Below are positions 8,001-17,211 of a stretch of DNA of 64,000 nucleotides, one piece after another. Under the pieces are notes generated by a model. The model had not been told where the DNA came from. It did no database searches and saw nothing but the letters and a program-made list of their open reading frames with translations. The DNA comes from Clostridiaceae bacterium. Its GTDB lineage: Bacteria > Bacillota > Clostridia > DSM-8532. The DNA is taken from positions 35,784 to 99,783 of the forward strand of contig JAAYFY010000010.1 in the NCBI GenBank assembly GCA_012728015.1. The letters are read 5' to 3'. Numbering within the stretch: position 1 is the first letter of the stretch; each line of letters begins with the position of its first letter. The position numbers and the translations under genes were made by a program.

Positions 8001-9023
8001 ATGGCCGTGAAAAGCGAACAATTGAGAAGTCTGAGTGGCAGGGAAAAGGCTGCCATGTTGCTGATCACGCTGGGGCCTGAACGTTCCGCGCAAATCTTCA
8101 AGCACCTCAAGGAAGAGGAAATCGAGCAGCTAACCCTGGAAATAGCCAATATCAGGACTGTTTCACCCGCGGAGCGTGAAAAGGTTCTGAGTGAATTCTA
8201 TTCTTTATGCCTGGCCCAGCAATATATAACCGAGGGCGGTATCAGCTATGCCAAGGAGATCCTGGAAAAGGCCCTCGGTACTGAAAAAACAATGGAGATC
8301 ATCAACAAGCTGACCGTTTCCCTCCAGGTAAGGCCTTTCGATTTTGTCAGAAAGGCTGATCCTTCACAGATCCTGAACTTCATACAAAGCGAGCATCCCC
8401 AGACCATAGCGCTAATCCTGGCCTATTTGAAACCTGTGCAGGCTGCCGCGGTGCTGTCCGCGCTGCCCCAGGACAAGCAGGCGGACGTGGCTAAAAGGAT
8501 CGCGACCATGGACAGGACATCACCCGAGATCATCAAGGAAGTGGAAAGGGTCCTTGAAAAGAAACTATCCAATCTTGTAACAGAGGATTTCACAGCGGTG
8601 GGCGGTATCCAGGCCATTGTTGATGTGCTGAACTCGGTTGACAGGGGAACCGAGAAGTATATCATGGATACCCTTGAAATTGAGGATGCAGATCTTGCCG
8701 AGGATATCCGCAAGAGGATGTTTGTATTCGAGGATATTCTGCAGCTTGATAACCGCGCCATCCAACGCTTCCTGCGTGAGGTGGACAACAGCCAGCTTGC
8801 GTTGGCGCTTAAAGTCGCTACCGAGGAGGTTCAGAATGTTATATACAGCAATATGTCCAAGCGTTTGGCCGAAATGATCAGGGAGGATATCGAATACATG
8901 GGCCCTGTGCGGCTGAAAGACGTGGAAGAAGCGCAGCAGAAGATCGTAAACGTGATAAGGAAGCTGGAAGATGCGGGAGAGATCATAATATCACGCGGCG
9001 GAGGAGACGAAATCGTTGTATAG
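8001..9023 (+). CDS. fliG: Flagellar motor switch protein FliG
   Basis: A switch protein of 340 residues. The N-terminal domain (LSGREKAAMLLITLGPERSA) binds FliF. The middle domain contains SEHPQTIALILAYL, and the C-terminal torque helix (about residues 250-330) carries the charged residues that face the stator (EDILQLDNRAIQRFLREVD). It overlaps fliH by eight bases. Length and order are typical. Confidence 0.97.
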   Translation: MAVKSEQLRSLSGREKAAMLLITLGPERSAQIFKHLKEEEIEQLTLEIANIRTVSPAEREKVLSEFYSLCLAQQYITEGGISYAKEILEKALGTEKTMEIINKLTVSLQVRPFDFVRKADPSQILNFIQSEHPQTIALILAYLKPVQAAAVLSALPQDKQADVAKRIATMDRTSPEIIKEVERVLEKKLSNLVTEDFTAVGGIQAIVDVLNSVDRGTEKYIMDTLEIEDADLAEDIRKRMFVFEDILQLDNRAIQRFLREVDNSQLALALKVATEEVQNVIYSNMSKRLAEMIREDIEYMGPVRLKDVEEAQQKIVNVIRKLEDAGEIIISRGGGDEIVV

Positions 9024-9771
9024 CAATTCATATGGGTACGGGGTATATAAAAAAAACCAGGTCAATATGGGCAAGCCTTTGCAGATAAAAAGCAGCATTC
9101 CAAAGAAGGCCTCTTTTGACGAGCCTGATCTAAAAAAACCCGATGATCCTGAAAAGAAGGCAACCGATATTATCACCAGGGCAAGGGAGGAAGCAAAGCT
9201 CATAATCCAGGAGGCCGAGCTGGAGGCCAGGCGCCTGCTGGAACAGGCAAAGACCCAGATAGAGGAGCATATTGAGGAAACCGAGCAAAAAGCAAAGGAA
9301 GAAGGATACAAGAAAGGGGAGTGCCTGGCGCAGCAGCACTACCAGGAACTCCTCGCTGAGGCTGAGGATCTCAGGAACAGGACAAGAACCGAGTACGAGG
9401 AAACCATCCGATCGCTGGAGCATGACATCGTGGAGTTGGCGGTGAACATAGCGCGAAAAGTACTGGAGGCCGAGCTCGAAACCAGCAGTGAAACCATCCT
9501 GAAGATTGCCAGGGCAGCCATCGAGGCATGCCTGAACCGGGACAGTATCCTGCTTAGGGTTTCGGCTGATGATTACGACTTTGTGATGGAAAACAGCGAA
9601 CGCATCAAAAACATGGCAGGGGATATCGGAGAGCTTGAGATCCGGAAGGACCAGACATTGACAAAAGGATCCTGCATAGTGGATACCGGTTATGGAATGG
9701 TGGATGGCGGATTGGAGACCAAGCTGGAAATGGTGGAGCAGGCTTTCCGTGAAGTAATGGGCGATAGGTGA
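9016..9771 (+). CDS. fliH: Flagellar export apparatus protein FliH
   Basis: A protein of 251 residues with a long charged coiled coil (about residues 45-150) and a C-terminal domain (residues 150-251) that binds FliI. FliH tethers and restrains the export ATPase. TTG 9016 lies inside the end of fliG, with GGAGGAG just upstream (8998-9004). FliH diverges strongly in sequence, so the call rests on architecture plus position between fliG and fliI. Confidence 0.88.
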   Translation: MYSNSYGYGVYKKNQVNMGKPLQIKSSIPKKASFDEPDLKKPDDPEKKATDIITRAREEAKLIIQEAELEARRLLEQAKTQIEEHIEETEQKAKEEGYKKGECLAQQHYQELLAEAEDLRNRTRTEYEETIRSLEHDIVELAVNIARKVLEAELETSSETILKIARAAIEACLNRDSILLRVSADDYDFVMENSERIKNMAGDIGELEIRKDQTLTKGSCIVDTGYGMVDGGLETKLEMVEQAFREVMGDR

Positions 9772-9781
9772 AGGAACAGGA

Positions 9782-11110
9782 ATGAATAACCATACCCTTT
9801 TGGATAAATACAAGAAACTGCTGGACGAAAGAAGCTTTGTCCGCCACATGGGCAGAGTCACCAAGGTAGTTGGTCTTACCATCGAATCGGAAGGCCCCGA
9901 AACCCATGTCGGGGCTTTGTGCACTATCAGATCCCGCGGGAATAAGCACATTATGGCGGAGGTTGTGGGTTTCAGGGACAATAGCGTCCTTTTGATGCCG
10001 ATAGGGGATATGTCAGGCATTGGCCCCGGCAGCACGGTGACAGTCTACCACAAGGACCTGGAGGTAGGTATGGGTGAGTCCCTGCTGGGCCGTGTCTTAA
10101 ACGGGCTGGGCCACCCCATGGATGGTAAGGGCCCTATTGTGCCTGAATGCTATTACCCGGTATCCAACAGGCCGCCTAATCCCATGGCCAGGCCAAGGAT
10201 CAGACAGGTGCTCCCTTTGGGTGTCAAGTGCATCGACGGCCTGCTTACCGTGGGCAAGGGCCAGCGCATTGGTATCTTTGCCGGAAGCGGAGTTGGTAAA
10301 AGCACCCTGCTGGGCATGATAGCCAGGAATACCAAGGCCGATATCAACGTCATTGCCCTGATCGGAGAGCGGGGAAGAGAGGTCCGCGAATTCCTGGAAA
10401 GGGATTTGCAGGAAGAGGGCCTGAAAAGGTCGGTGGTGGTCATCGCCACCTCGGACCAGCCTGCCCTTATCCGCCTAAAGGGCGCCATGGTAGCCACTGC
10501 CATCGCAGAGTATTTCCGGGACAAGGGAAAAGATGTCCTATTCCTCATGGATTCCCTGACGCGCTTTTCCATGGCCCAGCGGGAGATCGGGCTGGCAATA
10601 GGGGAACCTCCCGTATCAAGGGGATACACTCCTTCGGTGTTCGCGATCCTGCCAAAGCTGCTGGAGCGGGCCGGGACGTCCGAGAAAGGCTCCATAACTG
10701 GCCTCTATTCTGTGCTGGTGGATGGCGACGATATGACCGAACCCATAACCGATACTGCCCGGGGCATACTGGACGGCCATATAGCCCTTTCCAGGCAGCT
10801 GGCCCACCGGAACCATTATCCGGCCATCGATGTACTCGGGAGCGTCAGCCGTGTCATGACCGATATAGTGGAAGAGGATCACCTGGAATATGCCAACGAG
10901 CTAAGAAGGGCTCTTGCCATCTACCGCGACGCGGATGACCTGATCAATGTGGGCGCTTATGTAAAAGGCAGCAATCCTGCCATAGACTGGGCCATCAGCC
11001 TGCACGACACCATTAACGAATTCCTGGTCCAGGGCGTATTTGAACGTTATACCTTCCATGAAACCATCGAAAAACTGAAGCAGGCGGTTACCCCCAAGGA
11101 ATCAGCCTGA
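9782..11110 (+). CDS. fliI: Flagellum-specific ATPase FliI
   Basis: A protein of 442 residues related to F1 beta. Walker A is GIFAGSGVGKST near residues 163-174. Walker B is KDVLFLMDSLTRF near residue 255, followed by the FliI stretch SMAQREIGLAIGEPPVSRGY. It powers unfolding and entry of substrates into the flagellar export gate with FliH and FliJ. The gene starts ten bases after fliH. Confidence 0.97.
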   Translation: MNNHTLLDKYKKLLDERSFVRHMGRVTKVVGLTIESEGPETHVGALCTIRSRGNKHIMAEVVGFRDNSVLLMPIGDMSGIGPGSTVTVYHKDLEVGMGESLLGRVLNGLGHPMDGKGPIVPECYYPVSNRPPNPMARPRIRQVLPLGVKCIDGLLTVGKGQRIGIFAGSGVGKSTLLGMIARNTKADINVIALIGERGREVREFLERDLQEEGLKRSVVVIATSDQPALIRLKGAMVATAIAEYFRDKGKDVLFLMDSLTRFSMAQREIGLAIGEPPVSRGYTPSVFAILPKLLERAGTSEKGSITGLYSVLVDGDDMTEPITDTARGILDGHIALSRQLAHRNHYPAIDVLGSVSRVMTDIVEEDHLEYANELRRALAIYRDADDLINVGAYVKGSNPAIDWAISLHDTINEFLVQGVFERYTFHETIEKLKQAVTPKESA

Positions 11111-11169
11111 ACCGGGATGCGACGGAACGGCTGCCCTTGGACCGGCCGTCCGGTGTTGTGGAGTAGATT

Positions 11170-11637
11170 ATGGCGGTTTTCAGGTTCAGATTGCAAAAGC
11201 TGCTCGATTTGAAGCAGCAGTTGGAGGACAAGATAAAAAACGAACTGGGGCTGGCCATACAAGCCCATGAGCAGGAGAAGGAAAAGCTCGCGTTGATTGA
11301 CGCGGGCATTTCGCGTTTGACTGAGGATTTCAGAAAGGCCTGCTCAGGAACGATTCAGCCTGGCAAGATCAAAGAGATAAAGGCCTGGCTCGAGGTCCAG
11401 AAGGAGGCCAGGGAGCGGCAGCTTGAAGCTGTTAAGAGAAGCCGTGAAAATGTCGATAAAATAAGAGCAAGGCTCGTTACCGCAATGCAGGAGAAGAAGG
11501 TCCTGGCAAACCTGAAGGAAAAGGAGTTTGAAAAATTCAGAAAGCAGGAGGAAAGGAACGAGCGGAAGCTTACGGATGAGCTTGTCAGTTACAGGGAGAG
11601 CGTAAAAAAGGCCTCCGAGGAACCGGGAGAGCAATAA
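11170..11637 (+). CDS. fliJ: Flagellar export chaperone FliJ
   Basis: A protein of 155 residues, predicted to be almost all antiparallel coiled coil and rich in Lys, Glu and Arg, beginning FRFRLQKLLDLKQQLEDK as FliJ proteins do. FliJ is the stalk that links the FliI hexamer to FlhA. Sequence conservation is low in this family, so position after fliI carries weight. Confidence 0.88.
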   Translation: MAVFRFRLQKLLDLKQQLEDKIKNELGLAIQAHEQEKEKLALIDAGISRLTEDFRKACSGTIQPGKIKEIKAWLEVQKEARERQLEAVKRSRENVDKIRARLVTAMQEKKVLANLKEKEFEKFRKQEERNERKLTDELVSYRESVKKASEEPGEQ

Positions 11638-11655
11638 ATCACGGACGAGAATTGT

Positions 11656-11671
11656 TCCCCTTCGCAGGGGA
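11656..11671 (+). promoter_or_regulatory. Hairpin covering the motE ribosome site
   Basis: TCCCCT (11656-11661), TCGC loop, AGGGGA (11666-11671). The right arm is the core of the Shine-Dalgarno for the gene starting at 11680. When folded, the stem would hide that site, so translation may depend on ribosomes leaving fliJ. Confidence 0.5.
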
Positions 11672-11679
11672 GATAAATA

Positions 11680-12498
11680 ATGGCTGATAAGGCAAAGAAT
11701 ATTTCAAAGAATCCCAAACCGACTGGGCGGAGTCCGGAAGGCAAGTCAAGAAAAATTCTGCAGGGATTTCTGGCGGTAATGCTGGCATTGGTTGTTGTCG
11801 CCATGGTCTTCTGCGGTGTTTTTTATATTATTCTGAAAAACAATGTCTATGGTCTGGGAGAAGCCTTCAGGCCGGTATTCCAAAACAATCCAATACTGAA
11901 GCTTGCCCTTCCGCCCCTCCCTGGGGAATTTGATCCGGACGCGCCCGAGAATCTCACCGACGCGGAAATCCGAAAGAAATACGCTGAATACAGGCAGAAG
12001 GTGGCCGAACTCACGGCGCGGCTTGATGAGGCCAATGAACTCATCGGCCAGTATGAGAGCGACCAGAGCGTCCTGGAAGAAAACAGGGTGGTGCTTGAAG
12101 CCAACGAGAAATTGCTGGCGTCCATCGAAAAAGAGCAGGAAAAGCTTGAGCAGCAGAAGCTTGAGGTTACCGAATTGATAGCCTCGGGCAACAAGGAAGG
12201 GTTTTTGGAGTACTTTGCGCAGATAGACCCTGAAACAGCGGAAGCTATATATAAGGAGCTTGCCAGGGAAGATATCAACCGGCAGGTTAAAGCGGAACTG
12301 GCCAAGCCCTATGCTGCCATGGACCCTGCCAGCGCTGCCAGGGTTTTAGCAGAACTGTGGAGCAAGGACCAGGAAACCGCCATTGGCGTGTTTGAAGGAT
12401 TGAACGCCAATGCCAAGGCGCAGATCCTTGAGAAGATGGAAGCATCATTGGCAGCCGAGATCACCAAAACCCTCTCCGACAGGATGCTCATCAAATAA
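11680..12498 (+). CDS. MotE/YlxF-like membrane protein with MgtE-N-like C-terminal domain
   Basis: A protein of 272 residues. After a basic N-terminus there is one membrane helix (about residues 30-52), a long coiled coil (about residues 95-165) and a C-terminal all-helical repeat (YFAQIDPETAEAIYKEL, MDPASAARVLAELW) like the MgtE N-terminal domain and FliG middle domain. Proteins of this design between fliJ and fliK are called YlxF in Bacillus and MotE in other groups. MotE is a stator chaperone in some bacteria; that role is not shown here. Confidence 0.75.
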   Translation: MADKAKNISKNPKPTGRSPEGKSRKILQGFLAVMLALVVVAMVFCGVFYIILKNNVYGLGEAFRPVFQNNPILKLALPPLPGEFDPDAPENLTDAEIRKKYAEYRQKVAELTARLDEANELIGQYESDQSVLEENRVVLEANEKLLASIEKEQEKLEQQKLEVTELIASGNKEGFLEYFAQIDPETAEAIYKELAREDINRQVKAELAKPYAAMDPASAARVLAELWSKDQETAIGVFEGLNANAKAQILEKMEASLAAEITKTLSDRMLIK

Positions 12499-12563
12499 CT
12501 GGCATGCTGTATCCGAAAGGATGAAGGCATAGAAAAATTATGTGCGAAAGGAGGTGAAGGGGG

Positions 12564-14090
12564 ATGGAGAGCAGTATTTTGGCCAGCTTAATGGTATCCG
12601 GAACCGCTGCTCCCGGTAGGAAAGGGATGGTCAGGAAACAGGAAGCCGATGATTCCTTTTCGGGCATCCTTGCGGAAAAGATGCAGGGAAGCAGGAACTC
12701 GGGGACAAACAGCGCGAACAAGGCTGACAAGGCAGTCGGGACCGGAAGCCGGGACAGACCTGGGACCAGGGTCCGAAAGGATCCAGACCGTGACCAAAGC
12801 CCCGACGTGAGCCTGAAGTCCGCTGCGCCCGAAAGCAGAAGAGATGCTGGAGTAAAGCGCAATATCACGTCCGAAGCGGATATGTCAGCCCACGAAGCAG
12901 AAAAGACCGATGAAGCGAAGAAAAAAGAGCTGATCAATGAGATCATCCTGCTTTTGGAAACGCTATTCGCGGAAAACTACGAGGCACTGTTGGGGCAGAA
13001 TTCTTTTGGGGAAGCAGGCGAGGAAACAGCAGAAGCCAGTGATCTTCACCAGCTCATACAGGCATTGCCGGCCGCGCTGGACCGAAGACTGGACAGGCTT
13101 CAGGAACTGCTGGACCGTATTGGTTCCATGGCGAAGGATAATTTGGCACAGGACGGGTTCCTTGCCCTGCTGGATGAAGTTGAGACGCTGATTACAAAGA
13201 TACAGGACAGCCTGACAGGCAGGGATGCCATGGGCACGATAGGCGTGATGAAGGGCGGCGAAGACCTGGAAAGCCTGATTTCCCAGCTCCAAAGCCAATG
13301 CCAGGAGATTGCCCAAAGGCTGAGAACCATGCAGGACAGTGAAACACGGGTCAAGTTTCCGGAAGATAGCGAAAAGGCGACTGATCCCATTATTGATTCA
13401 GCCGGACAGGTCCAGGAGGCCGGTAAACCTGAGAGCCCTGCCAGTAGAAGGAATTCCAGGGCTGATAAGGAAACGGCCAGTGTGACTGATAAGACGCATG
13501 GGGCGGCGGCTGAAAGGATCGGAACACCTGAAAACGCCGAAACCCGGGAAGGGTATGAAACCGCTGCCCATGGACAGCAGGCTCCCGGCACGGGACTTTC
13601 CCGCACGCCGGACCTAAGGGCCGAGCATACAAACTACTACCTTTCCGACAGGCAGATCAGCCAGACCGTCACCAGCCAGGTGACCATGAAAATAAGGCTG
13701 ATGGCCGGCGAGGACAAACAGGAGCTCGAGATGCAGCTGAAGCCCGACAGCCTGGGCAGGCTGAACCTGAAAATCATCCACGAACGCGGACAGGTCCTGG
13801 CCAGGATTACGGCCGAGAATGAGCAGGTCAGATCGATCCTGGAAAACAATATGCAGCTTCTGAAGGACGCCCTTGAGAGGAACGGCTACTCGGTGCAAAG
13901 CCTGGAAGTGTCGGTGGGAAACCAGGACAACGGGAGCAGGCAGACCCGCCGTCGGGAACAAGGCAGGCGGGACCGTGTTGAGGAGCCGGTGGCAGAGAAG
14001 GCTTCGGTCGGCGCAAGGCGGTTATCACCGAGCGGCCTGTACCGGTTGGACATACCGGGAGTTTCGCAGCAGATCGATCTTATAGCATGA
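12564..14090 (+). CDS. fliK: Flagellar hook-length control protein FliK
   Basis: A protein of 508 residues with a long, poorly conserved hydrophilic ruler region (about residues 1-370, rich in Ser, Glu, Asp, Arg and Gly). The compact C-terminal Flg_hook domain (about residues 375-465) reads ELEMQLKPDSLGRLNLKI and QLLKDALERNGYSVQSLEVSV. It measures the hook and switches FlhB from hook to filament substrates. The ribosome site AAAGGAGGTGA is very strong. A charged tail of about 45 residues follows the domain. Confidence 0.92.
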   Translation: MESSILASLMVSGTAAPGRKGMVRKQEADDSFSGILAEKMQGSRNSGTNSANKADKAVGTGSRDRPGTRVRKDPDRDQSPDVSLKSAAPESRRDAGVKRNITSEADMSAHEAEKTDEAKKKELINEIILLLETLFAENYEALLGQNSFGEAGEETAEASDLHQLIQALPAALDRRLDRLQELLDRIGSMAKDNLAQDGFLALLDEVETLITKIQDSLTGRDAMGTIGVMKGGEDLESLISQLQSQCQEIAQRLRTMQDSETRVKFPEDSEKATDPIIDSAGQVQEAGKPESPASRRNSRADKETASVTDKTHGAAAERIGTPENAETREGYETAAHGQQAPGTGLSRTPDLRAEHTNYYLSDRQISQTVTSQVTMKIRLMAGEDKQELEMQLKPDSLGRLNLKIIHERGQVLARITAENEQVRSILENNMQLLKDALERNGYSVQSLEVSVGNQDNGSRQTRRREQGRRDRVEEPVAEKASVGARRLSPSGLYRLDIPGVSQQIDLIA

Positions 14091-14105
14091 GAAAGGGGTG
14101 AAAAG

Positions 14106-15149
14106 GTGTCCGAAGTCAGTACGGTAACAAGTACACAGAAAACAATCGAACAAATCATCGCCGAGCAGGCCAGCAAGTCCAGTAACACAAGAAATACTGG
14201 GGAGCTTGGGAAAAACGATTTCTTAAAGCTTCTCATAACACAAGTGCAGCACCAGGACCCGCTGGATCCCCAATCCGACACCGACTTCATTGCCCAGATG
14301 GCCCAGTTCAGCACCCTGGAACAAATGCAGAACCTTAACAATGCCTTTTCCATGACCAAGGGCTTTGGCATGATCGGCAAGTATGTAATAGCTCAGACTT
14401 CCGACGAGGAAACGGGCAGGTCCAGCTTTGTTTCAGGCATAGTCGAATCGATCCGGACCAAGGGCGGCATAGTCTATGCCATCGTAGACGGACAGGAGAT
14501 CGAGATTGACAAGATCACCGAGGTTGCCGACACCGCCCTGGGCAGCGCCGGCAGGAGGATATCGGATTACGGCGGGCTGGTGGGTATGCTTGGCAGTGCC
14601 TACCTGTTTAACCAGGACGGTGACAGGGCTGCCATCAAAGGCATTATATCCTCTCTTGAGCAGAGGATGGATGGAATATATGCCCGCCTGGACGAGGTAG
14701 ACATCAGGCCTCATAACCTGGACATGACAGGCTTTGAGAGCCCGGAGGAATATGTGCTGGCCTATGCGGGCAAGGAGGTTACGGTCAGGTATAAAGATCC
14801 TGAATCTGATACGGTGGTGAAGATAACCGGCACGCTGCGGGACGGCTATCTGGATGACAGCGAAAGGCTGCATTTGATCCTTGACGGTGTCGCTCTTCCT
14901 GTAGAAACCATATACTCAACTGAAAGGGTTGACCTCTACTCGAGCGAACACATGCTTCTCCAGCAGATCCTTTACATACTCCGGGACAAACTGGGTGTGG
15001 GGAATGAGGACACGAACCCGGAGCAGGAGACCGGTGAGCCAGGTGCCGTGACCGAGCCGGAGCAGGAAAACGGTGAGCCTGATGGCGTAACCGAACCGCA
15101 TCCGGCTGAAGCCGAAACCCAGACCGGTTCGGAAGGAGGGGTTGGATGA
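14106..15149 (+). CDS. flgD: Flagellar hook assembly protein FlgD with acidic repeat tail
   Basis: A protein of 347 residues starting at GTG 14106. The FlgD N-terminus is clear (GKNDFLKLLITQVQHQDPLDP near residues 37-57, then FIAQMAQFSTLEQMQNL). The part after the FlgD core is longer than in most homologues and ends in an acidic tail with two imperfect 13-residue repeats (PEQETGEPGAVTE and PEQENGEPDGVTE). FlgD caps the growing hook and is shed once it is complete. The stop overlaps the next gene in ATGA. Confidence 0.93.
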   Translation: MSEVSTVTSTQKTIEQIIAEQASKSSNTRNTGELGKNDFLKLLITQVQHQDPLDPQSDTDFIAQMAQFSTLEQMQNLNNAFSMTKGFGMIGKYVIAQTSDEETGRSSFVSGIVESIRTKGGIVYAIVDGQEIEIDKITEVADTALGSAGRRISDYGGLVGMLGSAYLFNQDGDRAAIKGIISSLEQRMDGIYARLDEVDIRPHNLDMTGFESPEEYVLAYAGKEVTVRYKDPESDTVVKITGTLRDGYLDDSERLHLILDGVALPVETIYSTERVDLYSSEHMLLQQILYILRDKLGVGNEDTNPEQETGEPGAVTEPEQENGEPDGVTEPHPAEAETQTGSEGGVG

Positions 15150-15529
15150 ACATCAACAAGCCTGTTCAAAGCATTAACCAATACCTGAACACTGTCCCGA
15201 AACCGGCGGCCGGACGAGTGAAGACCCAGGCCGAAGAGTTTTCAAGCATCCTGAGCCAGAAGCTCAGCCAGGGCAGGGATGTGAAGATTTCGAAACACGC
15301 GGCTATGAGGCTGGAATCCAGGGATATCAGCCTGGATGCCCAAAGGCTTGAAAAACTGAGGACAGCGGTTGACAGGGCCCAGGCCAGGGGAGTAAGGGAT
15401 TCGCTGGTGGTGATGGAAGATGTGGCGCTTGTTGTGAACGTTCCCAACAGGACCGTTATTACGGCTGTGAAACAGAGCGAACTGAAGGACAATATCTTTA
15501 CCAATATCGACGGAGCGGTTTTTACTTGA
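15146..15529 (+). CDS. Flagellar operon protein of the TIGR02530 type
   Basis: A protein of 127 residues located between flgD and flgE. The core ISKHAAMRLESRDISLD and VNVPNRTVITAVKQSELKDNIFTNIDGAVF match the small family found only in Firmicutes flagellar operons. Its function is not established; a role in hook assembly is inferred from position. GGAAGGAGGG at 15131-15140 gives a strong ribosome site for ATG 15146. Confidence 0.85.
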   Translation: MNINKPVQSINQYLNTVPKPAAGRVKTQAEEFSSILSQKLSQGRDVKISKHAAMRLESRDISLDAQRLEKLRTAVDRAQARGVRDSLVVMEDVALVVNVPNRTVITAVKQSELKDNIFTNIDGAVFT

Positions 15530-15638
15530 GTATAATCCGCAGATTAAAGCATTTGGAACCAACTATTCAGCCGGACCCTTCCGGGAGGCTGATCGTTTCT
15601 GAATGACAGACGAAGCGAAAACGGGAGGTTGATAATTT

Positions 15639-17090
15639 ATGATGATGTCCATGTTTTCAAGCGTTTCAGGCTTGAAATCACACCAAATCAAAATGGACGT
15701 AATAGGCAACAATATTGCCAATGTGAACACCATCGGCTTCAAGGGAGCCAGGGCGACATTCCAGGAAATCTTCTCACAGACTCTTTCATCGGGCGGAGCT
15801 CCTGATCTCATGACCGGCAGGGGCGGAACCAACCCCATGCAGATCGGTCTTGGCATGAACGTGGATGCCATATCCACCGATATGGGGCGGGGCAGCGTGC
15901 AGCGCACCGAAAGCCCTACCGACCTTTCCATAGAGGGCGAGGGCTTCTTTGTGGTCAGGAGCGGAAATGAAGGGGCTTACACCTTTACCCGGGCAGGGAA
16001 TTTCACCATTGACAAAGCCGGGAACCTGGTTACATCCACCGGCAAGAATGTCTACGGCTGGATGCGATACGTCTATGGGGACAACGGTTATGAGTTTGAT
16101 ACCCAGGAACCCATAAGGCCGATCAATCTCTATGAGGACATCTACAACATGAACAAGCGCATCATAGCGGCCAAGGCCACCACCGAGGCGATACTTTCCG
16201 GCAACCTGGACGCCACCAGGCCGGCGATATTCGGAACTACAACCAGCAATGAACCTGTACCTGTCACTGATGAATATTTGGCTGACGGAACAGCGTCTGC
16301 TGATGGGGATGGAATACCGGATGTGGACGGACAGAATGTAGATCCTCACTTCATCGTCCCCATAAATGTCTACGACGACCTTGGCAACGAGTACAAGATC
16401 AACCTGAAGTTCTGGAAGACCTATGTGTATTACAACGAGAGCGAAGATCCGGATATGCGTATGACCCAGTGGTACTACCTGGTGGATCCCGCCAACGGCG
16501 CTACGGCCGAGTCGAGTGATGAGACTATCGCCTCGGGCTACCTGTGCTTTGACTCCCAGGGCAGGATTGTTACCACAGACACCAATTTCCCCATATCGGC
16601 CGATTTCGTGCTTAAACCCGCGCCTGAAACAGGAGCAGGCCCGTTCACCGTCAGGCTGGACATGAGGCAGCTGTCCCAGTATGCCGACGATTCGTCGGTG
16701 AAACCCATGCGGGTGGACGGCTATCCTCCCGGAACCCTGGTGACCTTTAGCATAGGTGATGATGGAGTCATTACCGGCGTTTACGACAACGGCCGGCAAC
16801 AGCCGCTGGGCCTGATCGCACTGGCGACCTTCGAGAACCCGGCCGGTCTGGAAAAAGTGGGAGCCAACGAGTTCAGGCAGACCACCAACTCCGGCGATTT
16901 CAAGCTCCCGAATAAGCCGGGCACCAGCGGCGCGGGAACCCTGGTCCCCGGAACCCTCGAAATGTCCAACGTGGACCTGGCGGGGCAGTTTACCGATATG
17001 ATCATCACCCAGAGAGGCTTCCAGGCCAACAGCAGGGTTCTGACAACTTCTGACGAGATTCTCCAGGAACTTGCCAACCTGAAACGGTAA
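15639..17090 (+). CDS. flgE: Flagellar hook protein FlgE
   Basis: A protein of 483 residues. The N-terminal rod/hook motif (IGNNIANVNTIGFKGARATF near residue 26) and the C-terminal helix (MIITQRGFQANSRVLTTSDE) are both present, which gives the axial D0 domain. The variable middle forms the outer hook. FlgE polymerises under the FlgD cap. The gene lies 110 bases after the TIGR02530 gene and is followed by three hairpins. Confidence 0.96.
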   Translation: MMMSMFSSVSGLKSHQIKMDVIGNNIANVNTIGFKGARATFQEIFSQTLSSGGAPDLMTGRGGTNPMQIGLGMNVDAISTDMGRGSVQRTESPTDLSIEGEGFFVVRSGNEGAYTFTRAGNFTIDKAGNLVTSTGKNVYGWMRYVYGDNGYEFDTQEPIRPINLYEDIYNMNKRIIAAKATTEAILSGNLDATRPAIFGTTTSNEPVPVTDEYLADGTASADGDGIPDVDGQNVDPHFIVPINVYDDLGNEYKINLKFWKTYVYYNESEDPDMRMTQWYYLVDPANGATAESSDETIASGYLCFDSQGRIVTTDTNFPISADFVLKPAPETGAGPFTVRLDMRQLSQYADDSSVKPMRVDGYPPGTLVTFSIGDDGVITGVYDNGRQQPLGLIALATFENPAGLEKVGANEFRQTTNSGDFKLPNKPGTSGAGTLVPGTLEMSNVDLAGQFTDMIITQRGFQANSRVLTTSDEILQELANLKR

Positions 17091-17101
17091 TGGAGGGCAT
17101 T

Positions 17102-17191
17102 AAGGGCCGGTTGTAAGCCGGCCCTTCCCGGCTGCTGCCGGGCATGTCCGGCAGCAGCCGGGGATCCCTGCTTGGCAGGCGGTTTCGCCTG
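17102..17191 (+). other. Three consecutive hairpins between flgE and flbD
   Basis: First stem AAGGGCCGG (17102-17110) with CCGGCCCTT (17118-17126). Second, a perfect 15-bp stem, CCCGGCTGCTGCCGG (17127-17141) with CCGGCAGCAGCCGGG (17148-17162). Third, CAGGCG (17176-17181) with CGCCTG (17186-17191). None has a T run, so they are not standard terminators. They may act as RNase barriers or processing sites that raise the level of hook mRNA relative to downstream genes. Confidence 0.75.
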
Positions 17192-17211
17192 ATAAACGGA
17201 GGTGCGAATAT

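Noticed and set aside
9130..10035. Long open frame on the - strand opposite fliH and fliI (301 codons)
   Set aside because: Crosses the junction of two certain genes and has no recognisable domain.
15786..16799. Long open frame on the - strand opposite flgE (337 codons)
   Set aside because: Antisense shadow of the hook gene; composition is not protein-like and no start signals are present.
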